From Parcubacteria group bacterium GW2011_GWA2_43_13 (GTDB lineage: Bacteria; Patescibacteriota; Patescibacteriia; UBA9629; GWA2-43-13), in assembly GCA_000999025.1 (NCBI GenBank), contig LCFM01000010.1:1-39136 (forward strand): a stretch of 39,136 nt of DNA, given 5' to 3'. Position 1 is the stretch's first letter. Each line of letters begins with the position of its first letter. The position numbers and the translations under genes are program-made. Positions 23,450 through 30,128 of the stretch are shown here, piece after piece. Below the pieces are notes generated by a model, which saw only the letters and a program-made list of their open reading frames with translations, was not told the origin of the DNA and ran no database searches.

Positions 23450-24189
23450 ACCTGTGTATCCATATAAAATTTCAAAAACGCCAAGCATCCCCGAAACTCA
23501 AAACTTGAAGAAGCGATTTTTATATCAGCCTGCGCTGTCTTAATCTGAACCACTGCATCCCCACTATAAAAAAATAGTTCCATATGCTCCGCCTGCACAA
23601 CTTTTTTCACAAACTTCAAACCATTTCCTCTATTCTCTGGACTCCTGCCAGTGATCACTTCGGTAAATGCAACCCGCAAGGCGTCTTCGTGGCTGGCAAG
23701 ATCAGGCCGAATTCGCTTTAATGTTTTCAAAATCCCCTGCCCCTTATCAGCAAGCACTACATATCCCCGAACTAAATCGTGTGCAAAAAAAATACCAACA
23801 TCCTCTGGCCAATTACCTAAATTATGATCAAAGGAATTATTGCCTATCTCGCCGACAACAGCCAAAATCAATGGATAAATCTTTTCTAATTCTTTGCGTG
23901 AAGCTAATTCCTGTTGGAACCTCGCTGAGCGCATCTGAAAAATACCGCTATTCTCACAATATTGATCCTGCGGTATGTTCTGAAGGGACAATTCGCCCAT
24001 TACCCATTTTTTTGCTTCTGCAAATATATCCCGCATATACGCATCCACTTGCTGTTTAGGATAAAACCTATGACCACGGGGACCTTTTTTGATTGCAGGA
24101 AAGTATCCCTTTCTATCCCACCGCCGCAGGGTGTCAACAGATACCCCCAACCGCAGGGATACCTCCCGTATTGTTAAGTAATCTTGCAT
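23446..24189 (-). CDS. MerR-type HTH fused to a GHKL (HATPase_c) domain
   Basis: Residues 4-50 form a MerR/excisionase-type winged helix (YLTIREVSLRLGVSVDTLRRWDRKGYFPA, then RGHRFYPKQQVDAYM). A linker precedes a GHKL ATP-binding domain with N-box EIGNNSFDHN (114-123), G1 box VLADKGQGIL (145-154) and G2 box RSPENRGNGLKFVKKVV (182-198), as in SpoIIAB-like anti-sigma kinases; there is no histidine-kinase dimerisation domain. Fusing a DNA-binding domain to this ATPase, with a STAS-like partner overlapping by four bases, suggests a switch in which ATP/partner state controls promoter binding. Four TATGCAA-type boxes at its own start (24184-24245) suggest autoregulation. The transcript opposes nothing and lies just downstream of trxB. 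Confidence 0.82.
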   Translation of the reverse strand: MQDYLTIREVSLRLGVSVDTLRRWDRKGYFPAIKKGPRGHRFYPKQQVDAYMRDIFAEAKKWVMGELSLQNIPQDQYCENSGIFQMRSARFQQELASRKELEKIYPLILAVVGEIGNNSFDHNLGNWPEDVGIFFAHDLVRGYVVLADKGQGILKTLKRIRPDLASHEDALRVAFTEVITGRSPENRGNGLKFVKKVVQAEHMELFFYSGDAVVQIKTAQADIKIASSSFEFRGCLAFLKFYMDTQV

Positions 24190-24245
24190 AGTTTAAGTAT
24201 ATCAAATTATGCAATACTATGCAACACCTGCCCAAAACTATACAA
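24184..24245 (-). promoter_or_regulatory. phased TATGCAA operator array upstream of the MerR-HATPase gene
   Basis: TATGCAA occurs at 24208-24214 and 24218-24224, with TATACAA at 24239-24245 and an inverted TTGCATA at 24184-24190 over the start codon. Direct copies are 10 and 21 bp apart, i.e. on one helix face. This layout suits cooperative binding of the MerR-type domain encoded just downstream. Confidence 0.55.
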
Positions 24246-24260
24246 ATAGAGAGCATCGCA

Positions 24261-25346
24261 TTACTTTCCCTCCCGAATAAACTGTATCGCGCGGACGGCG
24301 GCAAGGCATCCTTGGCCTGCCGAGGCGACCAGTTGTTTGGTGAATATGTTCGTGAGATCTCCCGCGGCATACAGACCAGGGGTTTTTGTTTCCGCTTTTT
24401 CGGTTACGATAATTTCTCCCCATTTGTTTGTCTCCACCAAATCCCCCAACCATTCGGTGTCCGCCTGCCAACCGATTTCTATAAACACTCCGTCTAATGC
24501 GATTTCTTTTTGCTCTCCGGTTGTTCTGTTTTTATATACCAGCCCTTTCACCTTTGTATCGCCTTTAATTTCCAGCGTTTCCGCGTTATATATTTTTTCC
24601 ACCTTATCGCTCGCCATAACGGTTTTAATCAATGCCGGTTCTCCTTGATATTCTTTGTCCCACACAATGCCGTACACCTTGGTTGCAACGCGGGATAAAA
24701 ACTCCACCGCCTCTAACGCGGAATTCCCTCCGCCAACAACCGCCGCGACTTTGTTTTTATAAAACGGAGCATCGCAGGTCGCGCAATACGCAACTCCATG
24801 GCCTTCAAATCTTTCTTCGCCCGGCACATTTAAATGTTTATGCTTCATGCCGGATGCCAAAATAACAACTTTTGCAGTATATTCCCCTGCATCCGTTGTT
24901 ATCTTAAACCCCGATACACCCCCCACCCCCGCTCCAAGAGGGGAATCACCGTCGTCACCCCTCCTTACTTGCCCCGACCCTGTGTCTGGGGAGGAGGGAT
25001 TAAGAGAGGAGGCGACGCCGTCGTCGTCTCCCTCTCCTAACATAGGAGAGGGCTGGGGTGAGGTATTATTTGATATTTGAAATTTGATATTTGAAACTTG
25101 TTTAACCCACTCATACCTAAACTCCGTTCCTGTTTTTTCCGCATGCTTTTGAAATTTCTGCATCAACTCCATCCCGCCGACTGATTCAAACCCGGGATAA
25201 TTTTCAATCACCTCGGTTGTCGCCGCCTGGCCACCAATATCCTTGGTAAAAATCACGGTTTTCAAATCATACCGCGTCGTATAAATCGCAGCCGCCATAC
25301 CGGCTCCACCGGCACCAATAATAACAACATCAAAATCGTAGTTCAT
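24261..25346 (-). CDS. trxB: thioredoxin reductase with an in-frame repeat insertion
   Basis: The protein starts with the FAD-binding Rossmann motif DVVIIGAGGAGMAAAIYTTRY, carries IENYPGF, the redox-active CATCDAP (the usual CATCDG with A), the NADPH-binding VVGGGNSALEAVEFLSR and the closing GLYAAGDLTNIFTKQLVASAGQGCLAAV. It reduces thioredoxin (gene at 25906-26232). About 62 residues at 24909-25094 (SNIKFQISNN...SPQPSPMLGEG...GGVSG) have no counterpart in the family and are encoded by repeat DNA inserted between VKQV and FKITTDAGEYTAKVVILASG. ATG 25346 is chosen; ATG 25367 is possible, lying 8 bp after a TATAAT box and so potentially leaderless. Confidence 0.9.
   Translation of the reverse strand: MNYDFDVVIIGAGGAGMAAAIYTTRYDLKTVIFTKDIGGQAATTEVIENYPGFESVGGMELMQKFQKHAEKTGTEFRYEWVKQVSNIKFQISNNTSPQPSPMLGEGDDDGVASSLNPSSPDTGSGQVRRGDDGDSPLGAGVGGVSGFKITTDAGEYTAKVVILASGMKHKHLNVPGEERFEGHGVAYCATCDAPFYKNKVAAVVGGGNSALEAVEFLSRVATKVYGIVWDKEYQGEPALIKTVMASDKVEKIYNAETLEIKGDTKVKGLVYKNRTTGEQKEIALDGVFIEIGWQADTEWLGDLVETNKWGEIIVTEKAETKTPGLYAAGDLTNIFTKQLVASAGQGCLAAVRAIQFIREGK
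24909..25094. repeat. composite palindromic repeat inserted in frame within trxB
   Basis: The stretch contains several hairpins (CTCTCCT/AGGAGAG, CCCTCTCC-type, CTCCTCCCC, GACGACGACGG/CCGTCGTCG) and the ACACCCC and GGAGGGATTAAG motifs also present in the elements at 38523 and 39025. It has no stop codon in the trxB frame. Confidence 0.75.
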
Positions 25347-25375
25347 AGCATCAAAGAATAATTCCATCTTCCCGT

Positions 25376-25406
25376 ATTATACACCCCACCCTATTCGTGC
25401 GTCCAA
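25376..25406 (-). promoter_or_regulatory. trxB promoter
   Basis: A perfect TATAAT (25381-25376, minus strand) is preceded after 19 bases by TTGGAC (25406-25401). TTGGACG also forms the -35 of the thioredoxin gene. Confidence 0.45.
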
Positions 25407-25418
25407 GATCATAAAACT

Positions 25419-25643
25419 TTATATTTCTCCATCGCGAAAATCGCTTTCCTTAAGACCGGATTGCAATACAATAGCCCTAAATGTTCCATATGGGATTTCT
25501 TTTTTGCTCATTTTTACAATAACTGTCCGTGTTGGGACTCCAACTCTGCGAAATTTTGCATGAGAACCCTTCTGTGAAACAAAAAAGAAGCCCATTTGGG
25601 CGAGTGTAGATAAAACCAATTTCAATAAGATTGGCCTAGGCAT
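25419..25643 (-). CDS. hicA: HicA-type toxin, system 2
   Basis: From ATG 25643 the 74-residue protein has the HicA layout: PRPILLKLVLSTLAQMGFFFVSQKGSHAKFRRVG with the catalytic H in KGSHAKF, then TVIVKMSKKEIPYGTFRAIVLQSGLKESDF. It is distant from system 1. The start overlaps the end of hicB by eight bases, so translation is coupled. Confidence 0.88.
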   Translation of the reverse strand: MPRPILLKLVLSTLAQMGFFFVSQKGSHAKFRRVGVPTRTVIVKMSKKEIPYGTFRAIVLQSGLKESDFRDGEI

Positions 25644-25854
25644 ACTCAAATACACTTGGCACAATATCAGCTCGCTCTACCTTTTGTATTTTAGAGGGCG
25701 GAACATCTTCAAAATACAGCTCTAATGCCTCGTGAAGCGCTTCTAATGCCTCTTTCCTGTTATCACCAAAACTCGATACCCCAGTGTTAAGGTTCAGCGA
25801 AACATAACATTCCCCCTCTTTCCACACAATATTTTTAAGATTAACCTTATTCAT
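25636..25854 (-). CDS. hicB: HicB-type antitoxin, system 2
   Basis: The 72-residue protein has the HicB strand-helix pattern: IVWKEGECYVSLNLNTGVSSFGDNRKEALEALHEALELYFED. It lacks a C-terminal DNA-binding domain, so transcriptional autoregulation is not evident. It lies between thioredoxin and thioredoxin reductase on the same strand. Confidence 0.85.
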   Translation of the reverse strand: MNKVNLKNIVWKEGECYVSLNLNTGVSSFGDNRKEALEALHEALELYFEDVPPSKIQKVERADIVPSVFEYA

Positions 25855-25905
25855 AAAAGTATTGTTATTGTAAGGACTAACACATCAATAGTCAACGTTA
25901 CATTC

Positions 25906-26232
25906 TTACCCCATTATCACATTCATTTTTTCTTTTAACGCCACCTCCGACTGCATGCCACGAAGCTGATCCACTATCTCGCCGTTTTTAAAAAATAACA
26001 ACGTGGGAATACTTAAAATACCGTATTTTTCAGCAATATCCACATTTTCATCAATATTCACTTTCCCAATCACAATATCTTTGCCCTCATATTCTTGAGC
26101 CAATTTTTCAACAATCGGGCCTAATTGCTGGCAAGGCCCGCACCATGGAGCATAAAAATCAACAAACACGGGATGAGGTGATTTTAAAACCTGATCATCA
26201 AAATTTTGATCAGTAAAATGAATAAGAGCCAT
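25906..26232 (-). CDS. trxA: thioredoxin
   Basis: The 108-residue protein is a canonical thioredoxin: VFVDFYAPWCGPCQQLGPIVEKLAQEY with the WCGPC active site (about 31-35), VNIDENVDIAEKYGILSIPTLLFFKNGE with the cis-proline (IPT), and a typical length. It is the partner of TrxB two genes downstream, with HicBA in between. A promoter lies 50 bp upstream (26281-26310); no clear Shine-Dalgarno precedes the ATG. Confidence 0.95.
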   Translation of the reverse strand: MALIHFTDQNFDDQVLKSPHPVFVDFYAPWCGPCQQLGPIVEKLAQEYEGKDIVIGKVNIDENVDIAEKYGILSIPTLLFFKNGEIVDQLRGMQSEVALKEKMNVIMG

Positions 26233-26280
26233 AGGGGAAGAGAGTTAAAAAAGCACACGCGCGTTTGTAACGCATTGTAT

Positions 26281-26310
26281 AGTATACTGCGAATTTTTTT
26301 GACCGTCCAA
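26281..26310 (-). promoter_or_regulatory. thioredoxin gene promoter
   Basis: Minus strand TTGGAC (26310-26305), 18-bp spacer, TATACT (26286-26281). The same TTGGACG -35 occurs upstream of trxB. Confidence 0.5.
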
Positions 26311-26344
26311 TTTAAATAGAAGTACGCTTGTAAAAAGAAAAAGA

Positions 26345-26375
26345 GCTCACATTCACCCGTGCAGTGAATGTGAGC
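26345..26375 (-). terminator. terminator of the receiver-domain gene
   Basis: GCTCACATTCAC-N7-GTGAATGTGAGC is a perfect 12-bp stem followed on the minus strand by TCTTTTTCTTTTT. Confidence 0.8.
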
Positions 26376-26382
26376 ATGACTC

Positions 26383-26820
26383 CTAGTCACCCTTATTAGT
26401 GTCGAGGAATCTCTTCACGTCATCAGGATCATATAGGTTTCCTGCAAAAAATCTCTCGTCGAGATACCCCTGATGGTCAGATGATATCCCGATAACGCGC
26501 TTTCGTTCGAATAAGATGCCTTTCTCCCGACACCAAGCGAGCCAGTCCTCGCCTGTTATGGGAAACATGTTGTGATCAAGAAAAATCACGTCAGCTTCCC
26601 GAGCAAGCTTGATCATCCGCTCAACGGGGATCTTCTCTTCCCCCCCATATACCGTGCCATTATCTCCTTCCTGGCTCCCGTTCATAGTACACAACCGGCT
26701 CCTGAACGGCTTAAAGCTAATGTTTGGGGCAAGACCCCAAACATCAAGCCCAGCGCCAGTGAGAATTGGGATGACACGCTCCAGCAAGTTCCAATTGTCA
26801 TCAACAAAAAGGATCTTCAT
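26383..26820 (-). CDS. orphan response-regulator receiver-like protein
   Basis: From ATG 26820 (AGAAGGGGC upstream), the 145-residue protein shows a CheY-like fold: KILFVDDNW (acidic pair D7-D8), DVIFLDHNM with the probable phosphoacceptor D82, then RVIGISSD. A long insertion (about residues 33-63) lies between the first and third strands, and the usual lysine near the end is replaced (FFAGNLYDPDD), so phosphorylation is not certain. There is no output domain and no kinase gene nearby. It is expressed alone from a consensus promoter with a palindromic operator and ends in a strong terminator. Confidence 0.75.
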   Translation of the reverse strand: MKILFVDDNWNLLERVIPILTGAGLDVWGLAPNISFKPFRSRLCTMNGSQEGDNGTVYGGEEKIPVERMIKLAREADVIFLDHNMFPITGEDWLAWCREKGILFERKRVIGISSDHQGYLDERFFAGNLYDPDDVKRFLDTNKGD

Positions 26821-26882
26821 CGATCTTTGCCCCTTCTCGTCAGTTAGCACCCTGTTAAAACCAACGATAGCTTTAACAACGT

Positions 26883-26911
26883 AGTATACGCCAAAAACGG
26901 CGTATTGTCAA
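26883..26911 (-). promoter_or_regulatory. consensus promoter with palindromic operator in the spacer
   Basis: Minus strand TTGACA (26911-26906), 17 bp, TATACT (26888-26883). The spacer and the -10 edge form the inverted repeat ATACGCC-N6-GGCGTAT (26886-26905), an obvious repressor site. Confidence 0.75.
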
Positions 26912-26958
26912 CAATGTCCGTCTGTAGTTGAATTATATTTAAAGTAAGTGGCTGTAAT

Positions 26959-26987
26959 TTGACTAAAATAAAAGCATATTATATACT
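26959..26987 (+). promoter_or_regulatory. promoter upstream of TrmB-2 with a short open start
   Basis: TTGACT (26959-26964), 17 bp, TATACT (26982-26987), then the hairpin TCGTCG-N8-CGACGA (26995-27014). GAGGGGG at 27032-27038 precedes an ATG at 27047, but the frame stops after six codons (MRYCVK), immediately before a GTAGAGACGC-type repeat. Nothing else is coded in the gap 26821-27151. Confidence 0.65.
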
Positions 26988-27068
26988 TATATTGTCGTCG
27001 GAAAAATACGACGAAATTATAGAACCAGACAGAGGGGGTGGCTCTAATGCGATACTGTGTCAAGTGAT

Positions 27069-27095
27069 GGGGACGCGACACCGTCGCGTCTCTAC
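27069..27095. repeat. GTAGAGACGC hairpin repeat
   Basis: GGGGACGCGACA-CCG-TCGCGTCTCTAC: complementary arms of the same family, read on the minus strand as GTAGAGACGCGACGG. Confidence 0.7.
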
Positions 27096-27151
27096 ACACC
27101 GTCGTAAATTCGTGTATTATCCGTAATTATTTGTGAGTTATTTGTGTGCCT

Positions 27152-27901
27152 ATGAAAATAGAAAAGGTGCTCCAAGAATTAGGACTTACAAAAAACAAAG
27201 GGGTTGTATACCTTGCCGCCTTAAATACAGGCAAAGGGTCTGCGCTTGACATAGCAAAAAGAGCAGGATTACCCCGCACAACAACGCATGAAATTCTTCA
27301 ACACCTTATTGACCTTGGGTTGATTAGTTATGTATTAAAAGGTAGAAAACGAATATATAACGTAGAGCCACCAACAAAATTAAAAACACTCCTCCACGAA
27401 AAAGAGCGGATATTAGAATCCGCGCTCCCGGAATTAGCCTCTTTATTGAATACTACCGGAATAAAACCCAAAGTGCGGTTTTACGAGGGAGTTGCTGGCG
27501 TAAAAACGGTCTTTGAGGACACTCTCACTGTAAGCACCAAACTTCTGCGCGGTATTTTATCTATGGAAGATCTCTATAAAATACCCGGAAAGGACTTTAT
27601 GGGCGATTACGTAAAACGTCGCGTTGACACAGGGATTAAACTAAAAGTCATCCGGTCAGAACAAAAAGAAATAGAAACAACATGGTCGCTTAGCACGCAA
27701 GAAAATAGGGAACTCCACTATGCACCACAAGATATGATTTTCCCCATGACAATTTATATTTACGACAAAAAAGTTGGGATTATCGCTACGCAAAAAGAAA
27801 ATTTTGGTATGATTATAGAATCCGAGGATTTTTACACTACCCTCAAAAATTTATTTGAAATTATGTGGCAAGTAACCCGCGTCGGAGGCAAGATTGATTA
27901 G
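27152..27901 (+). CDS. TrmB-family HTH transcriptional regulator 2
   Basis: ATG 27152 gives 249 residues; the GTG at 27146 adds only two. An N-terminal winged helix (VLQELGLTKNKGVVYLAALNTGKGSALDIAKRAGLPRTTTHEILQHLIDLGLI) is followed by a YNVEPPTKLKTLLHEKERIL linker and a C-terminal sensor-like domain with RFYEGVAGVKTVFEDTL and MTIYIYDKKVGIIATQKENFGMIIES. Family members respond to small ligands; none can be inferred. A -10/-35 pair lies 165 bp upstream and the gene ends near a terminator shared with the convergent membrane protein. Confidence 0.85.
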   Translation: MKIEKVLQELGLTKNKGVVYLAALNTGKGSALDIAKRAGLPRTTTHEILQHLIDLGLISYVLKGRKRIYNVEPPTKLKTLLHEKERILESALPELASLLNTTGIKPKVRFYEGVAGVKTVFEDTLTVSTKLLRGILSMEDLYKIPGKDFMGDYVKRRVDTGIKLKVIRSEQKEIETTWSLSTQENRELHYAPQDMIFPMTIYIYDKKVGIIATQKENFGMIIESEDFYTTLKNLFEIMWQVTRVGGKID

Positions 27902-27967
27902 CCCCATCTCGCCATTAAAATCGTTTCACGCGAAATTATTTTTAAAACCGCTATTAAATAAAAAAAT

Positions 27968-27991
27968 CCCCCTCAATTCGCCCAGAGGGGG
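27968..27991. terminator. bidirectional terminator
   Basis: CCCCCTC-N10-GAGGGGG with an A6 run to the left, positioned between TrmB-2 and the convergent gene at 28019. Confidence 0.7.
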
Positions 27992-28018
27992 AGGTAACTA
28001 CAGAGAACAGTAAGTGCG

Positions 28019-28630
28019 CTACAAGCGCATTCGCCGTTGAATTTTCCATATCAGGTAAATAACAACCCCAGTGGACGGGACCGCCCTAATAAGGTAGATT
28101 GTGGCGAAAACGTCTTGTCTTACCACTGCCGGGTAAATTGCGCTTAGCCCGGCAACAAGCATTGCTATCCAAAAAAGCAACGGCTCTGTGATTGTATGTG
28201 CCTTTCTCAACTTATTCACAGTAGCCGCATACGCTAACAAGGCAATGGCTTGAATCGCGATGTAGGAAATAAGGTGGCTTTCTGTCACCACCCAGAAAAC
28301 AAACACCCCCACGCCACCCAATAAGCAAAGAATTTGAACAAGATCGAACGCCGCCCTCAAGGACATTCCGCGGTGAATGTTCATCCAAACCACTCCGGTA
28401 AGGATTATAAAAACATTCACAGCGCCGGCAATAATGCCGACGTTCGCGGTCAGTGATTTACTCGGGCTGTGTGCGTATGTCCACACAGATAGACCCATCA
28501 TTACCATCATCAGTATCCATGTGGCAATGACGGGCTTTGCTTTACCGCCCAGAGCACAATGGACGTAGTAGACCGCCCCACCCAAAGAAACAACAGCACA
28601 AATCACCACACAGCGTAGATACCACGACAT
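28019..28630 (-). CDS. polytopic membrane protein (about seven helices)
   Basis: ATG 28630 is chosen because GAGGAGGA lies six bases upstream; a TTG at 28636 is less likely. The 203-residue protein consists of about seven hydrophobic helices in a roughly repeated pattern (PVIATWILMMVMMGLSVWTY ... FDLVQILCLLGGVGVFVFWV ... YIAIQAIALLAYAATVNKLRKAHTITEPLLFWIAML). The helix order with a Q and P/W near TM turns vaguely recalls PQ-loop or SWEET-type carriers, but no diagnostic motif is present. Transcribed alone with its own terminator. Confidence 0.7.
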   Translation of the reverse strand: MSWYLRCVVICAVVSLGGAVYYVHCALGGKAKPVIATWILMMVMMGLSVWTYAHSPSKSLTANVGIIAGAVNVFIILTGVVWMNIHRGMSLRAAFDLVQILCLLGGVGVFVFWVVTESHLISYIAIQAIALLAYAATVNKLRKAHTITEPLLFWIAMLVAGLSAIYPAVVRQDVFATIYLIRAVPSTGVVIYLIWKIQRRMRL

Positions 28631-28723
28631 CAACAATCCTCCTCGTTGTACTACTTTTCATCGAATCCCCGGCCCGTTGTCAACGTGCCTTTTACCACAA
28701 CTCTTCTTAAAAGTCAATATTTT

Positions 28724-29080
28724 TTAATGTATATAAAAATAAAAAACTGCTTCGCGGGAAAAATCAAAACAAAAAAACAGTACTGGGAAGGATAATTTTG
28801 CCGTAAAAATCGAGTTGTTCTCTATTTTGATCCTTAAAATGCCCAAGCTTAAATAGCTATTATCCTCTGATTTATAGCCCAAAATCCTCTCAGCGTCTCC
28901 TTTTTTAAAAATCTCTTCGCCTTCAATTTTTTGCGCAACAGCATGGGCGGTATAAAGAAAGGTAAACTCCTTGTCGCCAAAATCTAACTTTTTCGAAAAA
29001 GGGGCTTTGAAAGGCGTTTTCACCTCTTTCAAGATTTTCGATTTTAAGCTTACTTTTGAGCGAAATTCAACTACGTTCAT
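28724..29080 (-). CDS. hypothetical protein (118 aa)
   Basis: The product (MNVVEFRSKVSLKSKILKEV ... FGDKEFTFLYTAHAVAQKIEGEEIFKKGDAERILGYKSEDNSYLSLGILRIKIENN ...) is lysine-rich with alternating hydrophobic stretches and ends in FYFYIH. No family is recognised. A TATAAT box (29094-29089) sits just eight bases before the ATG and ATGACA lies 16 bp further upstream, so the mRNA would be nearly leaderless. Coding-like composition supports it, but the aromatic C-terminus could reflect read-through. Confidence 0.5.
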   Translation of the reverse strand: MNVVEFRSKVSLKSKILKEVKTPFKAPFSKKLDFGDKEFTFLYTAHAVAQKIEGEEIFKKGDAERILGYKSEDNSYLSLGILRIKIENNSIFTAKLSFPVLFFCFDFSREAVFYFYIH

Positions 29081-29109
29081 AGGATGATATTATACCAAGA
29101 GACGTTTAG

Positions 29110-29212
29110 CTGTCATTGCGAGAAGTCCACAGACGACGACACAATCTCTTGATATCCCTCGGGGGATCTTTCGGCAAGCTTGGGACACAGTTCACCCCGC
29201 TCGGAATGACAG
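29110..29212. repeat. TGTCATTGCGAG-type inverted repeat
   Basis: The ends CTGTCATTGCGAG and CTCGGAATGACAG are inverted copies around a 75-bp centre with further hairpins (ATCCCTC-GGG-GGAT). This is a familiar class of dispersed intergenic repeat. Confidence 0.65.
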
Positions 29213-29285
29213 TATTATCGACTCTATCGCTTATCCTCTGTCTCATTTGACATAAAAGGTAACGAAAAATCTCACATGAAACATT

Positions 29286-29714
29286 TTACAAAAAATCCTT
29301 ATACTTTTCTAAAAAAAGTGGGGCTTGGGAGTGGAGAGGAGTTGGAAGATTTTCCAAAGAAAACCAATCAAGCGCGTCAATCATGAGTGGTTCGCAGTTT
29401 TTCACCGCATTCCTATCAACTAAAATCTTATAATCAAACCCTATCCAATGGGATTTTCCGCGCTCATCTTGACGATGAACGTCTCTAAACCCCATAAATT
29501 CAAATTCTAATGGCAAAACGCCGTATTCCTCCATTAATTCTCGAGCCAATGCATCCTCTAATCGCTCCCCGAACTCAACACCCCCACCACCCGGCTCCCA
29601 ACACCCATGTTCATCTCGGCAGTGTGCGCTTCTCTTACTAAACAAATAGTGGCCATTGCCGTCATGACAAATAAATGTAGCTGTAATCCCGGGATAATCT
29701 CTGCCCTTTTCCAT
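29286..29714 (-). CDS. Nudix hydrolase
   Basis: The 142-residue protein (ATG 29714) has a complete Nudix box at about residues 44-66: GGVEFGERLEDALARELMEEYGV, matching G-x5-E-x7-RE-U-x-EE-x-G-U. Upstream are the beta strands GITATFICHDGNGHYLFSKRS and CWEPGGGG; downstream are FRDVHRQDERGKSHWIGFDYKILV and DALDWFSLENLP. It likely cleaves a nucleoside diphosphate derivative, possibly a damaged NTP or sugar nucleotide. A GTG at 29726 is an alternative start. Confidence 0.93.
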   Translation of the reverse strand: MEKGRDYPGITATFICHDGNGHYLFSKRSAHCRDEHGCWEPGGGGVEFGERLEDALARELMEEYGVLPLEFEFMGFRDVHRQDERGKSHWIGFDYKILVDRNAVKNCEPLMIDALDWFSLENLPTPLHSQAPLFLEKYKDFL

Positions 29715-29776
29715 AATTGAAAACACACTATTTAATAAAATAGGCCGAAGTTATTTTTGCCTTACCCATTCCTCAC

Positions 29777-29802
29777 GGAGACGTAGCGACGCTACTCTCT
29801 AC
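29777..29802. repeat. GTAGAGA-type hairpin repeat
   Basis: GGAGACGTAGC-gac-GCTACTCTCTAC: divergent member of the GTAGAGACGC family, upstream of nudix on the minus strand. Confidence 0.6.
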
Positions 29803-29850
29803 ACATAAAAACACCTTTAAAATTATTTCACATGAAACGCTTTTTTAAAA

Positions 29851-29927
29851 TGGTGGACCCGAGGGGGATCGAACCCCTCACCTCGTGCATGCCATGCACG
29901 CGCTCTAACCAGATGAGCTACGGGCCC
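29851..29927 (-). tRNA. tRNA-Ala (anticodon GGC)
   Basis: The acceptor GGGCCCG (29927-29921) pairs with CGGGTCC (29861-29855), giving the G3:U70 pair that identifies alanine tRNA. The anticodon stem CGTGC/GCACG holds ATGGCAT, so GGC. The T-loop is GGTTCGATCC, and discriminator A and CCA are encoded. Confidence 0.96.
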
Positions 29928-30018
29928 ACGGAAAATAAATCACACCTATATTGCCAAATAAAAGACAAACAAATAACGAACAAAACACAAACTAAAACCA
30001 AAAATATTCAGTACAAAA

Positions 30019-30091
30019 TGCCCCTGGCAGGACTCGAACCTGCATTAAAGGCTTAGGACGCCTCTGTTCTATCCAATTGAACTACAGGAGC
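30019..30091 (-). tRNA. tRNA-Arg (anticodon CCU)
   Basis: The acceptor GCTCCTG (30091-30085) pairs with CAGGGGC (30026-30020) with one G-U pair. The anticodon stem GAGGC/GCCTT holds GTCCTAA, giving CCU for codon AGG. The T-loop is GGTTCGAGTCC. CCA is not encoded. Confidence 0.95.
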
Positions 30092-30128
30092 AGAAATCCT
30101 TGCACAAGGGGGGACGAGTAAGCACTCG

